Shown: positions 42,834-52,846, counted from the first letter of the stretch. The stretch: DNA of 64,000 bases from JBCDHN01 sp965224535 (GCA_965224535.1 CBDCZR010000026.1:1-64000), one strand, 5' to 3'. Program-made: numbers and translations. Notes: generated by a model not told the origin, from the letters alone.

Positions 42834-45338
42834 ATGCCCCTCCGTTTTGTCTTCCTGTTGATCGCTCCGTTTGCGTGGGCCGCCGATTTTGACGCCGACA
42901 TCCAGCCGTTCCTCGAAAAACACTGCGTCAAGTGCCACGGCCCCGACCGGCAACGCGGTAACTTGCGGCTCGACACCCTAACGAGCGATTTCAGCCAATC
43001 GCGCACGGCCGCGGCCTGGATCGAAGTGCGCGACAACCTCAACCTCGGCGAAATGCCGCCTGACGATGAACCTCAGCCGAAAGCGGACGAGGTGATCGCG
43101 GTATCGCGCTGGATCGCCGAAAACCTGCGCGCGATGCACGCCAGCGCCAACAGCACGGGCGGGCGGCGGTTGCTCCGCAGGCTTAGCCGGACGGAGTATG
43201 CCAACACGGTGCGCGATTTGCTCGCGGTTACGTTTGTCGAAGGCGCGCGGCCGGAGGATGTGTTGCCGCCGGATGGCAAGTTGGAAGGGTTCAACAAGGT
43301 GAGCAAGGCGCTGTTGCTCGATCCCTCGCTGCTGGAGGATTATTTCGAGACGGCCAAGCTCGTGGCCGGTCGCGCGGTACGGACGCGGCCCGATCCGGTG
43401 CCGCGGATGACAACTCGGTTTCACTACAAGGACCTCCGCCACCGGCCGGAGCGATATTACCAGCGTGCTGAGAACGGCTTTTTCCTCTACCGCAGCAGCC
43501 TCAAGGACGATGGCGGGCTGGTTCTGCCGTTTTCCCAGGTCGTTGGGAAGAATTTGCCGGTTGCGGGTCGTTACAACGTTAGGCTCAAGGCGGGCGCGAG
43601 CGGTGGGGAGGCTAACCAACCGGTTTACGTCGATGTGATGCGTGGGGCGAAGCGTAAGCGGCTGCATCTCACCGCGCCGGTGGATGCGCCCGAGGTTTAT
43701 GAGTGGACCGAGAGCTTCGATCCGTTGGTGAGCGCGTCGTTTCAGGTGAGTTTTGTGCGTGGGGAAGAGCATTTTCGGGCACAGGAGGCGCGCAGGCTGA
43801 TTGGCGACCGGGCCGCGGAGCATTTTCGCGCCGGGCGAACGGGCGAGGCGACGCGGCTGAGGGGAATTGGGATGGCGGAAGGGTCGCTGTTGGCGGCGGG
43901 CATCCCAGGCGCCGCCGCGAAGCCGCACATGGTGGATCGCAGCAAGTTACCGCGGGCGTTTTTGGAGTGGATCGAGATCGAGGGGCCAATCCAAGAGCCG
44001 TTTCCGCCCGCAAGCACGCAGTTGCTTTTTCACGAAGGCTGGGATGATCCTGACAAACACACCATCGGCTACGCTGAGGCGATTTTGGCGCGGTTGTTGC
44101 CCCGGGCGTTTCGGCGGCCGGTGACGCCGGACGAAGTAGCGGGCTATCGCGAGATCGTGGTGGCGGAGTTGGCGGTCGGGGAGCGTTTTGAAGCGGCGCT
44201 CAAGGCTGGGTTGGTGGCGATTCTGTGCTCGCCGGAGTTTTTGTTTCTGTTAGAGCCGGAGGAAATCCGAAACTCGAAATCCGAAATCCGAAAACTGAGC
44301 GAGTTTGAGCTGGCGACTCGGCTTTCCTACTTTTTGTGGAGTTCGATGCCGGACGACGAGTTGCTCGCGCTAGCGGGGCGCGGGGAATTGACGCGAAACC
44401 TGGACGCGCAGGTAACGCGCATGTTGGCCAATTCAAAATCGGAGGCGTTGGTGAGTGATTTCGCGCGTCAGTGGCTCAAAGTCGATGAGTTCAGCCGCTT
44501 TCGGCCCGACGAGGGGATTTATCGCCAAAGTTTCCACGCTCCTGCGTTCGGCGGAATCATCTCCGCGATCGAGGAAGAAGCTTACGCATTCTTCAGAGAG
44601 ATCCTGTGTAGCGACGAATCGGTCCTGAATTTTCTCGATTCCGATTGGACGATGGCGAACGGCCAGTTGGCGAAATACTACGGAATTCCCGGCGTCCAGG
44701 GCGAGGCGTTTCGACGCGTGAGTTTGCCCGCGGATTCGCCGCGCGGCGGGCTGATGGGGATGGCCGGGGTGCATCTCTGGGGCGCTGACGGCGCGCGGAC
44801 CAAGCCAGTGGAGCGCGGTAAGTACCTGCTCAGCGTGTTGTTCAACGATCCACCCGATCCGCCGCCGCCGAACGCGGGCGAAGTCGAGCCTAACGTGCGA
44901 GGAGAGCGGCTTACCGTGCGCGAGCGGCTGTTGCAGCATCAGCAGATCGAGGCGTGTGCCGGGTGTCACCGGACGATTGATCCCTACGGCTTAGCATTGG
45001 AAAATTTCAATGCGGTAGGCCTGTGGCGCGATTTTCAGGATGGCGAGGACAACCAACTCTGGCATCGCAACCCGCCGCCGATCGTGACCCAAGGGCGGTT
45101 GCCGAATGGGACCGAGTTTTCGACATTCGCCGAGTTCAAGGCGGCCGTTACCGCGCAGGGGGAGCGATTTGAGCGCGGCTTGGCGGAGAAGATGCTGACC
45201 TACGCCTTGGGACGCATGTTAGAGCCTACCGACGATGCTACGATTCAGGAATTGGTCGGGCAGATGGGCGATAACGGGCGCACGCTCAGCTCGCTAATTC
45301 GCGGAATCGTTCGGAGTGAGGCCTTTCAAACTAAGTGA
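42834..45338 (+). CDS. DUF1587/1592/1588/1585 cytochrome-like protein
   Basis: About 834 residues, signal peptide first. A c-type haem motif CVKCHGPDRQRGNLRLD lies near residue 32. Next come the DUF1587 mark RRLSRTEYANTVRDLLAV and the DUF1592 region LATRLSYFLWSSMPDDELLA. The DUF1588 region is LMGMAGVHLWGADGARTKPV with CAGCHRTIDPYGLALENFNA near 706, and DUF1585 closes with LTYALGRMLEP. Such proteins are numerous in Planctomycetes and Verrucomicrobia; the function is unknown, probably exported electron transfer or polymer handling. A DUF1552 gene follows, its regular partner. Confidence 0.87.
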   Translation: MPLRFVFLLIAPFAWAADFDADIQPFLEKHCVKCHGPDRQRGNLRLDTLTSDFSQSRTAAAWIEVRDNLNLGEMPPDDEPQPKADEVIAVSRWIAENLRAMHASANSTGGRRLLRRLSRTEYANTVRDLLAVTFVEGARPEDVLPPDGKLEGFNKVSKALLLDPSLLEDYFETAKLVAGRAVRTRPDPVPRMTTRFHYKDLRHRPERYYQRAENGFFLYRSSLKDDGGLVLPFSQVVGKNLPVAGRYNVRLKAGASGGEANQPVYVDVMRGAKRKRLHLTAPVDAPEVYEWTESFDPLVSASFQVSFVRGEEHFRAQEARRLIGDRAAEHFRAGRTGEATRLRGIGMAEGSLLAAGIPGAAAKPHMVDRSKLPRAFLEWIEIEGPIQEPFPPASTQLLFHEGWDDPDKHTIGYAEAILARLLPRAFRRPVTPDEVAGYREIVVAELAVGERFEAALKAGLVAILCSPEFLFLLEPEEIRNSKSEIRKLSEFELATRLSYFLWSSMPDDELLALAGRGELTRNLDAQVTRMLANSKSEALVSDFARQWLKVDEFSRFRPDEGIYRQSFHAPAFGGIISAIEEEAYAFFREILCSDESVLNFLDSDWTMANGQLAKYYGIPGVQGEAFRRVSLPADSPRGGLMGMAGVHLWGADGARTKPVERGKYLLSVLFNDPPDPPPPNAGEVEPNVRGERLTVRERLLQHQQIEACAGCHRTIDPYGLALENFNAVGLWRDFQDGEDNQLWHRNPPPIVTQGRLPNGTEFSTFAEFKAAVTAQGERFERGLAEKMLTYALGRMLEPTDDATIQELVGQMGDNGRTLSSLIRGIVRSEAFQTK

Positions 45339-45340
45339 CT

Positions 45341-45505
45341 CCCCTTTGGACTGCGGCAGCCCGCTGCCGCTTTCGAGGCCGGCGCAGCCTGCTGCGCAGG
45401 GCAGGGGTGAATGGGACGTCGAATGGCCGGGGGAGCCTTTTGACGATGGCCCGGCAGCAGGGTTGCCTCGATGAAAGCGGCAGCAGGCTGCCGCAGTCCA
45501 AGGGC
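45341..45505. repeat. MITE-like element with long inverted repeats
   Basis: Arms of about 36 bases at 45342-45378 and 45466-45504 match almost fully when one is reversed (core GGACTGCGGCAGC-C-GCTGCCGC and TTTCGAGG). Each arm is itself a near-palindrome. The enclosed 90 bases do not encode a protein. It lies between two co-directional genes. Repeats of this GGACTGCGGCAGC type are, as I recall, abundant in some Verrucomicrobia. Confidence 0.75.
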
Positions 45506-45572
45506 GCGTCGAGCCCGCAACCATCCGCCGCCGTTGGGGTTCTATCGTCGTCGTCAACCCAAACGATCGCAA

Positions 45573-46862
45573 ATGAACCATCACCCGCCGACATTTGCTC
45601 CGGCTTCTCCCCTCCCCCGCCGCACCTTCCTCCGCGGTACCGGCGTCGCACTCAGCCTACCCTTGCTCGATGCGATGATCCCCGCCGGGTTCGCGAAGCA
45701 GCCGACCACAGCGCCAAAACGCATCCTCACCGTCTGCACGACCTACGGCCTGCACGCGCCGTTGCTCTTTCCCGATACCGCGGGACGCAACTACGAATCG
45801 ACGCCGTATCTCGATCTGCTCGCCGATTTGCGCGACGAGTTCACCATCTTTTCCGGCCTCTCCCATCCCGGAGTCGATGGCGGTCACTCGGCTGAGGCCA
45901 CTTTCCTCACCGCCGCGCCGCATCCCGCCAGTAGCAGTTTCAGGAACACCATCTCGCTCGATCAATTCATCCTCGAACAGCACGAGCCGGACACGCGCTT
46001 TCCCTTCCTCGCCCTCGGCACGCGATACGGCAGCTTGTCCTGGACGCGCGGCGGCGTACAGATTCCGGCCGAACACAGTCCAGCGCGGCTGTTTGCCAAG
46101 TTGTTCGTCCAGGGAACCAAAGACGAGGTTATTCGTCAGGTAGAACGGCTTCGCGAGGGCCGCAGCGTGATGGATGCCGTAGCCGAGCAGGCCAAGCGCT
46201 TGCAGAACAAACTCGGCGCTCGCGACCGCGATAAACTCGACCAATACCTCACCGCGGTGCGCGAGGTCGAAGGCCGGCTGGTCAAAGCCGAAGCTTGGGA
46301 GCACAAGCCGAAAGCCACCGTCGCGGCCGATCCTCCCATCGACGCGCCCGCCGCCGACATCATCGGCCAGAGCCGCCTGATGTATGACATGATCCGCCTC
46401 GCCTTCGAGACCGATTCGACTCGCATCATCACGCTTAGCATTGACGGCAGCAACGCCGCGCCGCCGATCGAAGGCGTCAGCCAGGGCCATCACAACCTGA
46501 CCCATCACGGCCGCGATCCGTCGAAGATCGACCAACTGCGCATCATCGAGGAGCAGGAGTTGCGCGCGCTGGCCGACTTTCTCCGCGGGCTGAAAGGTGC
46601 CGAGGACGCGGTAGGCGGTGGGAAGCTGCTGGATTCGACGATGATTTTGTTCGGCAGCAATCTCGGCAATGCGAGCAGTCACGACAATCGCAACCTACCC
46701 GTGATCCTCGCCGGTGGTGATTTCCAGCACGGACGTCATATCGCGCGCGACCGCGTGGACAATGCGCCGTTGTGCAATGTGTTCGTGAGCATGATGCAGA
46801 AATTGGGCCTGGAGGTGGAGCGATTCGCTTCGAGCACGGGGACGGTGACGGAGTTGGGGTGA
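45573..46862 (+). CDS. DUF1552 protein, Tat-exported (copy 1)
   Basis: 429 residues from ATG 45573. The N-terminus has a twin-arginine signal (PRRTFLRGTGVALSLPLLDA). DUF1552 markers include RRIL-like KRILTVCTTYGLHAPLLFPD, FSGLSHPGVDGGHSAEATFL and TDSTRIITLSIDGS. The GHHNLTHHG motif is probably a metal site. The Tat signal suggests a cofactor is inserted before export. It is partner of the DUF1592-type gene upstream. Confidence 0.85.
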   Translation: MNHHPPTFAPASPLPRRTFLRGTGVALSLPLLDAMIPAGFAKQPTTAPKRILTVCTTYGLHAPLLFPDTAGRNYESTPYLDLLADLRDEFTIFSGLSHPGVDGGHSAEATFLTAAPHPASSSFRNTISLDQFILEQHEPDTRFPFLALGTRYGSLSWTRGGVQIPAEHSPARLFAKLFVQGTKDEVIRQVERLREGRSVMDAVAEQAKRLQNKLGARDRDKLDQYLTAVREVEGRLVKAEAWEHKPKATVAADPPIDAPAADIIGQSRLMYDMIRLAFETDSTRIITLSIDGSNAAPPIEGVSQGHHNLTHHGRDPSKIDQLRIIEEQELRALADFLRGLKGAEDAVGGGKLLDSTMILFGSNLGNASSHDNRNLPVILAGGDFQHGRHIARDRVDNAPLCNVFVSMMQKLGLEVERFASSTGTVTELG

Positions 46863-46893
46863 GAGGTCAACTTGCTGGGGAATTGGTACCTGG

Positions 46894-46913
46894 AGGCGAC
46901 AATCATGTCGCCT
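46894..46913. terminator. Hairpin between convergent genes
   Basis: AGGCGACA-ATCA-TGTCGCCT, an 8-bp perfect stem with a four-base loop, lies between the DUF1552 gene (+) and a beta-propeller gene (-). It has no T-run, so it may be a weak bidirectional terminator. Confidence 0.5.
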
Positions 46914-46978
46914 GGGAAGACAACATGCTGCAAGAGGTGCTTGCCCTTGTTCCCAGCACCTTGAGTGACCCCGACGGA

Positions 46979-48220
46979 TCAATCCCCAATGCAATAGAGC
47001 CAATCCTGGGAACGGATAAAAAGCTTGCCTTCGCTCACGGCGGGCGATGCGTTAAAGTAGCTATCGTCTCCCGCGATGATATTGGTGGCGAGCAATTCAA
47101 AACTCGGGCCGGCTTTGACCACGGAAGTCGTTCCACGCCGGCCGGTGAGATAGATTTTTCCATCCGCTACGAGGAGAGATGAATAGGGATCGCGAATTCT
47201 CGGCAAGCGCTCTTTGTAGATTAACTCCCCGTCGCTAGCACGGATGCAGTGAAGAATCGACTGGTTGGTGATATAGATAAGACCGTCCGCAAACACTGGA
47301 GATGGAACGGTGTTTGAAAGGAGATAACTCCAAAGTTTCGCGCTGGATACATTGCCCCTGCCGCCTGCTTTCACCGCCATCAGGTCGTGGCCGTTGCCAT
47401 TGTAGGCATAGACCATGTCCTCCCGGACGATTGGGATTGGGATAATATAACCGCGATGCTCGTGGGAGCAGTGCCAGAGATCTTCGCCCGTGCGAGGATC
47501 GAACGCGGCGAGGCTGTTACCGCGGTTGATGATCATTTCCGGTCCGCTCTCCAATTTGGCGAAAACCGGCGTTGTGTAGGAGGCAATTCGTTCTCTGCGC
47601 CACACCTCTTTGCCGGTTTGCTGATCCAGGGCGACAAACAGGCGGCCTTCCAGATTGGCGTTGTAGAGAACCAGGTTTTCGAACAAAACCGGCGATGCGC
47701 CCGATCCGAACGTGGTTGGGCTCATGTCGAACGGCGAGTTTTCCCAGAGTTGATTGCCGTCCAAATCGAACGCAACCGCGCCGTGACTGCCAAACCAACA
47801 ATAGATCGTCTTGCCATCCGTTACCGGCGTGTGCGAGGCATAACCGTGGGTCCCCATGAAGTGCTCGTAGATGCGGACCTTGCCCCGATTCGGCACGTCC
47901 TTCTTCCAGAGCAGCTTTCCCGTATCGCGATGATAACATAGGAGATGCCGCATCAGGTCTTCGGGCTTGCCCACCGGCGCCTTGTTGTTGAAGCCGTAGC
48001 CGGTGTACGAGGTCAGGAACACCTTTTCACCCAAAACCACCGGGCTGGACGATCCGCGGCCGGGCAAATCGACTTTCCAAAGCACGTTCTCCGTTTCGCT
48101 CCAGGTTTCCGGCAGATTGGTTTCGCTCGAAACGCCCTGGCAGTTGGCGCCACGGAATTGCGGCCAGTTTTCCGCGTTAGCTAACAGTGTCGTGACGAGG
48201 AGAAGTAGGATAGTTCGCAT
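46979..48220 (-). CDS. Secreted PQQ-like beta-propeller protein (long subfamily, copy 2)
   Basis: 413 residues from ATG 48220 (MRTILLLLVTTLLANAENWP gives a clean signal peptide; a 14-codon longer frame does not). The mature N-terminus is ENWPQFRGANCQGVSSETNL. Blade repeats read CYHRDTGKLLWKKDVPN and AFDPRTGEDLWHC. It ends DWLYCIGD. It lies 17 bases downstream of the next long-subfamily copy, which it resembles closely, so the pair is a recent tandem duplication. Confidence 0.82.
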   Translation of the reverse strand: MRTILLLLVTTLLANAENWPQFRGANCQGVSSETNLPETWSETENVLWKVDLPGRGSSSPVVLGEKVFLTSYTGYGFNNKAPVGKPEDLMRHLLCYHRDTGKLLWKKDVPNRGKVRIYEHFMGTHGYASHTPVTDGKTIYCWFGSHGAVAFDLDGNQLWENSPFDMSPTTFGSGASPVLFENLVLYNANLEGRLFVALDQQTGKEVWRRERIASYTTPVFAKLESGPEMIINRGNSLAAFDPRTGEDLWHCSHEHRGYIIPIPIVREDMVYAYNGNGHDLMAVKAGGRGNVSSAKLWSYLLSNTVPSPVFADGLIYITNQSILHCIRASDGELIYKERLPRIRDPYSSLLVADGKIYLTGRRGTTSVVKAGPSFELLATNIIAGDDSYFNASPAVSEGKLFIRSQDWLYCIGD

Positions 48221-48237
48221 GATTTCAAGTGGTTGGG

Positions 48238-49506
48238 TTAGTTGCCGATGCAATAAAGCCAATCCCAGGTTCGAAGAAAGAGTTTGCCGTCACTTACCGC
48301 GATGGAAGCGCCGACGGGCTCATCGGAAATATAGTTGGTCGCCAGCACCTCGAAATTCGGTCCCGATTTGACGACGGAGGTGTATCCGTGACGGCCGGTG
48401 ATGTAGATCTTGCCGTCCGCGGCGAGCAGCGATGGGTAGGGATTGCGGATTTGCGGCAGGCGTTCTCTGTAAATTAGCTCTCCGTCGCTCGCACGGACGC
48501 AGTGGAGGATATCGTTGTTCGGCATATAGACGTGACCGTCCGAAAACACCGGAGATGGGACGTTGCTGGTCACCAGATGATTCCAAAGCTTGGTTTCGGT
48601 TACGTCACCACGCCCGCCGGCTTTCACGGCCATCAACTTCTCACCCGTTCCGTTATACGCATAAACCATCTCTCCTTGGACAATTGGCGTGGGGATGATA
48701 TAACCGTTGCGCTCGTGCGAACAAAACCAAAGGTCCTCACCCGTTCGCGGATTGAATCCGGCCAGGCTGTTTTTGCGATTCAGGATCAATTCCGGACCGT
48801 TCGCCGGCCGGGCAAGGACGGGCGTTGTATAGGAGGCGATACCCTCTCTGCGCCAAACTTCGCGGCCCGTCTTTTTATCAAACGCGACGAAAAGGCCGCC
48901 TTCCAGATCCGCATTCACCAGCAGGAGGTTTTCGAACAACACCGGCGATGCTCCGGAGCCGAAGATATTGTTGCGCTTGGGAAACGTCTCCGATTGCCAG
49001 AGTTGATTGCCATCTAGATCGAAAGCAACGGCGCCATGCGTGGCAAACCAGCAATAGATCGCCTCCCCATCGGTAACGGGGGTGTGCGATGCATAGCCGT
49101 GGGCGCGAACCGTGTCGTTGGCGCCGCGGACCTCGCCACGATTCGGCACGTCCTTCTTCCAAAGAAGCTCACCGGTATCGCGGTGGTAGCAAATCAGGTG
49201 GCGCGTGAGGTCTTCCGGTTTTTCCGGAGTTTCCTTGCTAAGACCGTAGCCGGAGTAGGAGGTTAGGAACAGCTTTTCGCCCCAAACCACCGGGCTGGAT
49301 GCGCCGCGGCCGGGCTGCACCTTCCAACGGATGTTTTCCGTTTCGCTCCACTTGGTGGGTAGATTCGTTTCGGTCGAAACGCCCTGGCTGTTCGCGCCGC
49401 GAAATTGTGGCCAGTTTTCGGCGTGGAGAGAGGACAAACTGAAGATGATCAGCAACAGACCCAAGATTGGCGCGGATTGGTGCATGGTTTCACGAGTTAT
49501 ATTCAT
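48238..49506 (-). CDS. Secreted PQQ-like beta-propeller protein (long subfamily, copy 3)
   Basis: 422 residues, start at ATG 49506 or 49485; both give a signal peptide. The mature part begins ENWPQFRGANSQGVSTETNL and shares long near-identical blocks with copy 2 (KDVPNRG, GYASHTPVTDG, YCWF-THGAVAFDLDGNQLW). Middle gene of a three-gene leftward run of beta-propellers, 17 bases from each neighbour. Confidence 0.82.
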   Translation of the reverse strand: MNITRETMHQSAPILGLLLIIFSLSSLHAENWPQFRGANSQGVSTETNLPTKWSETENIRWKVQPGRGASSPVVWGEKLFLTSYSGYGLSKETPEKPEDLTRHLICYHRDTGELLWKKDVPNRGEVRGANDTVRAHGYASHTPVTDGEAIYCWFATHGAVAFDLDGNQLWQSETFPKRNNIFGSGASPVLFENLLLVNADLEGGLFVAFDKKTGREVWRREGIASYTTPVLARPANGPELILNRKNSLAGFNPRTGEDLWFCSHERNGYIIPTPIVQGEMVYAYNGTGEKLMAVKAGGRGDVTETKLWNHLVTSNVPSPVFSDGHVYMPNNDILHCVRASDGELIYRERLPQIRNPYPSLLAADGKIYITGRHGYTSVVKSGPNFEVLATNYISDEPVGASIAVSDGKLFLRTWDWLYCIGN

Positions 49507-49523
49507 CGGTCGCAGGGGTTGGG

Positions 49524-50690
49524 TTATTCACTAACTCTAGCGCAAAACAAATCGCCGGATTTGGTTCTGGCATACCAGAGCCCATCGGCATAGGCGGGAG
49601 AATTCCAGGTTTCACGCCCGGCAACCTGCGCCCGGAGCGTTTCCTCCAGGTTATCGGCACTGAGATTGAAAACCTGCATCAACCCATTCCAATCCGAGAG
49701 GACAATTTGACCGCTTAGTTTCATGAGAAAGCCGCGCGGGCCCTTGCGCCAAATCAGGCTGCCGTCCGCTTGATTCACACAAGCAATCCCTTCGGAGGTC
49801 ATCATATATAGGCCGGCGTTATGATAGAATCCCCCAAACCAGCCATGGGAGCCGACATCTTGCTTCCCATCATGAAACCATATCTCCTTCGCATCACCTT
49901 CGCTCACATCATACAAGCCGCGATAACCGCAACTGAGAAAAACCTTGTTCCCGCTATCAAAAATCAAAGGATCCGCCGCGTTGTACTGAGTCTTCCACGG
50001 GATGGCCCACAATTTCGCGCCTGTCCTGGCGTCTCGCCCAATGCATTGGTCGCCGCCGAAAAACGCTACCGCCGGTTTGCCTTTGTATTCGAAGAGAACC
50101 GGCGTCGCCATCCCGGAATACCCATCGAAGTGCCACGCGACCTCGCCGGTCGACTGCTGCAACGCGGCTCCGTAGCCCACATTCACAAAAACCAGATCCT
50201 CCCACAACACCGGCGAACCCGCATGGCCCCAACTACGCCGTTCGGTCGAATCCGGAAGCTGTACCGCGGTCCAGATTTCCGCGCCGTCATTGAGGTCGAG
50301 GCAACGAACCACGCGTGCTCCGTCGAGAGTGAAAATCCGGCCACTTTCGAGATGAATTGAGGGCGCGGTGTCGGTTCGGGGATACGGACCAGCCTTCCAG
50401 ATTTCCTTCCCGGTCTTGCCATCCAGGCAGAGGAGATGCACCTGCCCGGGAGTCGTTCCCCGGCCGCCGTGGATGAAGAGCCTGCCATTGGCCACCACCG
50501 GCGCGCCGCCCCACTCGCCGCCATGACCGACGTTCTCTTTCCAGACGATTTCCGGGTCATCGACAGGGTTGAATTTCAAATCGGCGATGCCGTTTCCATT
50601 TGGGCCGCGGAAAAACGGCCAGTTTTCGGCGTGCCCGGCCAAAGGCAAGAGCAGGAGGATGCAAAGGAAGTGGTGGCGGATGGTTCGCAT
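49524..50690 (-). CDS. Secreted PQQ-like beta-propeller protein (short subfamily, copy 2)
   Basis: 388 residues with signal peptide (FLCILLLLPLAGHA) and mature start ENWPFFRGPNGNGIADLKFN, the short-subfamily mark. Blades include LCLDGKTGKEIWKAG and RCLDLNDGAEIWTA. First gene of the leftward trio, ending with LFCARVSE as copy 1 ends LVCVQVSK. A DUF1592-family fragment lies divergently upstream. Confidence 0.82.
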   Translation of the reverse strand: MRTIRHHFLCILLLLPLAGHAENWPFFRGPNGNGIADLKFNPVDDPEIVWKENVGHGGEWGGAPVVANGRLFIHGGRGTTPGQVHLLCLDGKTGKEIWKAGPYPRTDTAPSIHLESGRIFTLDGARVVRCLDLNDGAEIWTAVQLPDSTERRSWGHAGSPVLWEDLVFVNVGYGAALQQSTGEVAWHFDGYSGMATPVLFEYKGKPAVAFFGGDQCIGRDARTGAKLWAIPWKTQYNAADPLIFDSGNKVFLSCGYRGLYDVSEGDAKEIWFHDGKQDVGSHGWFGGFYHNAGLYMMTSEGIACVNQADGSLIWRKGPRGFLMKLSGQIVLSDWNGLMQVFNLSADNLEETLRAQVAGRETWNSPAYADGLWYARTKSGDLFCARVSE

Positions 50691-50782
50691 GGTGAAGAGA
50701 GGAAGGTCTTTGGCTCTTCATCCGCGAACCGGTCAATCTTTCCAAGAAATCAACAAAAAGGCGCTTTAGGGTTTCTGGTGGA

Positions 50783-51388
50783 ACTGCCCGCGGATTCGCC
50801 GCGCGGCGGGCTGATGGGGATGGCCGGGGTGCATCTCTGGGGCGCTGACGGCGCGCGGACCAAGCCAGTGGAGCGCGGTAAGTACCTGCTCAGCGTGTTG
50901 TTCAACGACCCACCCGATCCCCCGCCGCCGAACGCGGGTGAGGTGGAGCCTAACGTGCGAGGAGAGCGCCTGACAGTGCGCGAACGGTTGCTTCAGCATC
51001 AGCAGATCGAGGCGTGCGCCGGGTGTCACCGGACGATCGACCCGTACGGTCTGGCGTTGGAGAATTTCAACGCGGTAGGACTGTGGCGCGATGTTCAGGA
51101 TGGCGAGGACAATCAACTCTGGCATCGCAACCCGCCGCCGATTGTGACCTCGGGCCGGTTGCCGAATGGGACCGAGTTTTCGAGTTCAAGGCGGCCGTTA
51201 CCGCGCAGGGGGAGCGGTTTGAGCGCGGCTTGGCGGAGAAGATGCTGACCTACGCGTTGGGACGCATGTTAGAGCCTAGCGACGATGCCACGATTCAGGA
51301 TTTGGTCCACCAGATGGACGAAAATGGGCACACGATGAGTTCGTTGATCCGCGCGATCGTCAAAACGGAGGCGTTTCGAACAAAATGA
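50783..51388 (+). pseudogene. 3' fragment of a DUF1592-family gene (DUF1588/1585 part)
   Basis: Matches 44725-45338 closely, nearly base for base over the first 150 positions and then with rising divergence. It starts in mid-gene (PADSPRGGLMGMAGVHLWGA) and has lost a ten-base piece near 51181, where TTCGACATTCGCCGAG became TTCGAG; this shifts the frame. The haem-like CAGCHRTIDPYG segment remains. No start codon or promoter is visible. It keeps the usual position upstream of a DUF1552 gene, so it is the decayed partner of that gene. Confidence 0.88.
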
Positions 51389-51484
51389 CGGTTGAAAATT
51401 GCGCTGCATTTTGGAGTTGGCTTTGTGCTGAACAAATTCTGACTCGGTGTTTTCATCGAAAGAATCCCGGCGCGAGGTAGGATA

Positions 51485-52834
51485 ATGAGAAACACTCGCG
51501 TTGCCATGAACCGACATCCTTCCATTCAACGAAATCAGCCCCTCTCACGCCGCACCATACTTCGTGCCACTGGCGCCGCCCTCTCTCTGCCCATGTTGGA
51601 GGCGATGATGCCCGCCACGGCTCTCGCCCAAAGCGCCACCGCCAAGATTCCGCCGCGCATGGCATTCATGGGCTATGGTATCGGCATGAATATGCGGCAG
51701 TTTTTCCCCGAGGGCGAGGGCCAAACCGCGCAACTCAGCCGCATTCTCAGCCCGCTCGAAGCGCACAAATCCCAGTTTACCGCGTTTTCCGGCACCTACC
51801 TCGAACACGGCGGCTCGCACCAGGGCGACTACACGATTCTCACCGGCAACAAAGGCAAAACGCCGACCGGAATCGTCAATTCCATCTCCGCTGACCAGGT
51901 CGCGGCCCAGCATATCGGGCAGGAAACGCGCTTTCCTTCGCTGCAACTGTCAATCCAGCGCGGTACCGGCTACGGCGGCAACATGAACACACTTTCCTGG
52001 AGTGACAAGGGCATCCCGCTCGCTGCCGAGAACGATCCGCATGTCATTTTCAGGCGCCTCTTCAACGTGGAAAATGCCCGCGAGCGCCGCGAGCGCGACC
52101 GCGCCTTTCGCCAACGCGGCTCGATTTTGGATTTGGTCAAGGAAAAGGCCAATCGGCTCGAATCCCAAGTTAGCAGTGCCGACGGCGAGAAGTTGGACGA
52201 ATATTTTACCAGTGTCAGGGAGGTCGAGAAGCAGCTCCAGCGCAACATCGACTGGTCCACCAAACCCAAGCCGGATGTCACCCTTGGCGACTATTCGCGG
52301 CCCTATTCCCGAGGTAGCAGCGAGTTCGACTACCCAACCTACTCGAAGCTGATGTTCGACCTCATTACGCTCGCTTTTCAGACCGATTCGACCCGCGTCA
52401 TCACCTACATGGTGCGCACCGAGGGCGGTGAGATTTTCGACTGCCACGGCGCCTCCAAGGGTTACCACGGGCTGACGCACCATAACAATGACCCTAGGAA
52501 TTTGGACGAACTAGCCAAGGTCGATGAGGTCAACATGGGCTTCATGGCGCAGTTTCTATCGCGACTGCAATCAATCCAGGAACCCGATGGCAAAACGCTG
52601 CTCGACCGCACGATGCTCGCCTTCACCAGCGGCATGGGCATCGACCATTCGCGCGACCGGCTGCCGACGACGCTTTTCGGCGGTTCGGCGCTAGGCGTTC
52701 GCCACCAAACGCACGCCAAGCTCAACGATGTGCCTTGCGCTAACGTCTGGCGAACCATGCTCGACCGCGCCGAAGTGCCGGTGGGCGATGGGTTTCAGGA
52801 TTCCACCGGCGTGGTGCGTGAAGTTTTAGCCTAA
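51485..52834 (+). CDS. DUF1552 protein, Tat-exported (copy 2)
   Basis: 449 residues from ATG 51485 (ATG 51506 also possible). Twin-arginine-type signal SRRTILRATGAALSLPMLEA. DUF1552 features: FMGYGIGMNMRQFFPEGEGQ, FSGTYLEHGGSHQGDYTILT, TDSTRVITYMVRTEGGE, CHGASKGYHGLTHHNNDP. Twelve bases later a beta-propeller gene starts, so it heads an operon with copies 4 and 3 of the long and short subfamilies. Its DUF1592 partner upstream is a pseudogene. Confidence 0.85.
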   Translation: MRNTRVAMNRHPSIQRNQPLSRRTILRATGAALSLPMLEAMMPATALAQSATAKIPPRMAFMGYGIGMNMRQFFPEGEGQTAQLSRILSPLEAHKSQFTAFSGTYLEHGGSHQGDYTILTGNKGKTPTGIVNSISADQVAAQHIGQETRFPSLQLSIQRGTGYGGNMNTLSWSDKGIPLAAENDPHVIFRRLFNVENARERRERDRAFRQRGSILDLVKEKANRLESQVSSADGEKLDEYFTSVREVEKQLQRNIDWSTKPKPDVTLGDYSRPYSRGSSEFDYPTYSKLMFDLITLAFQTDSTRVITYMVRTEGGEIFDCHGASKGYHGLTHHNNDPRNLDELAKVDEVNMGFMAQFLSRLQSIQEPDGKTLLDRTMLAFTSGMGIDHSRDRLPTTLFGGSALGVRHQTHAKLNDVPCANVWRTMLDRAEVPVGDGFQDSTGVVREVLA

Positions 52835-52846
52835 CAAAACGAAAAA

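Noticed and set aside
45657..46682. 341-codon minus-strand frame opposite the first DUF1552 gene
   Set aside because: The plus strand has a Tat signal and family motifs.
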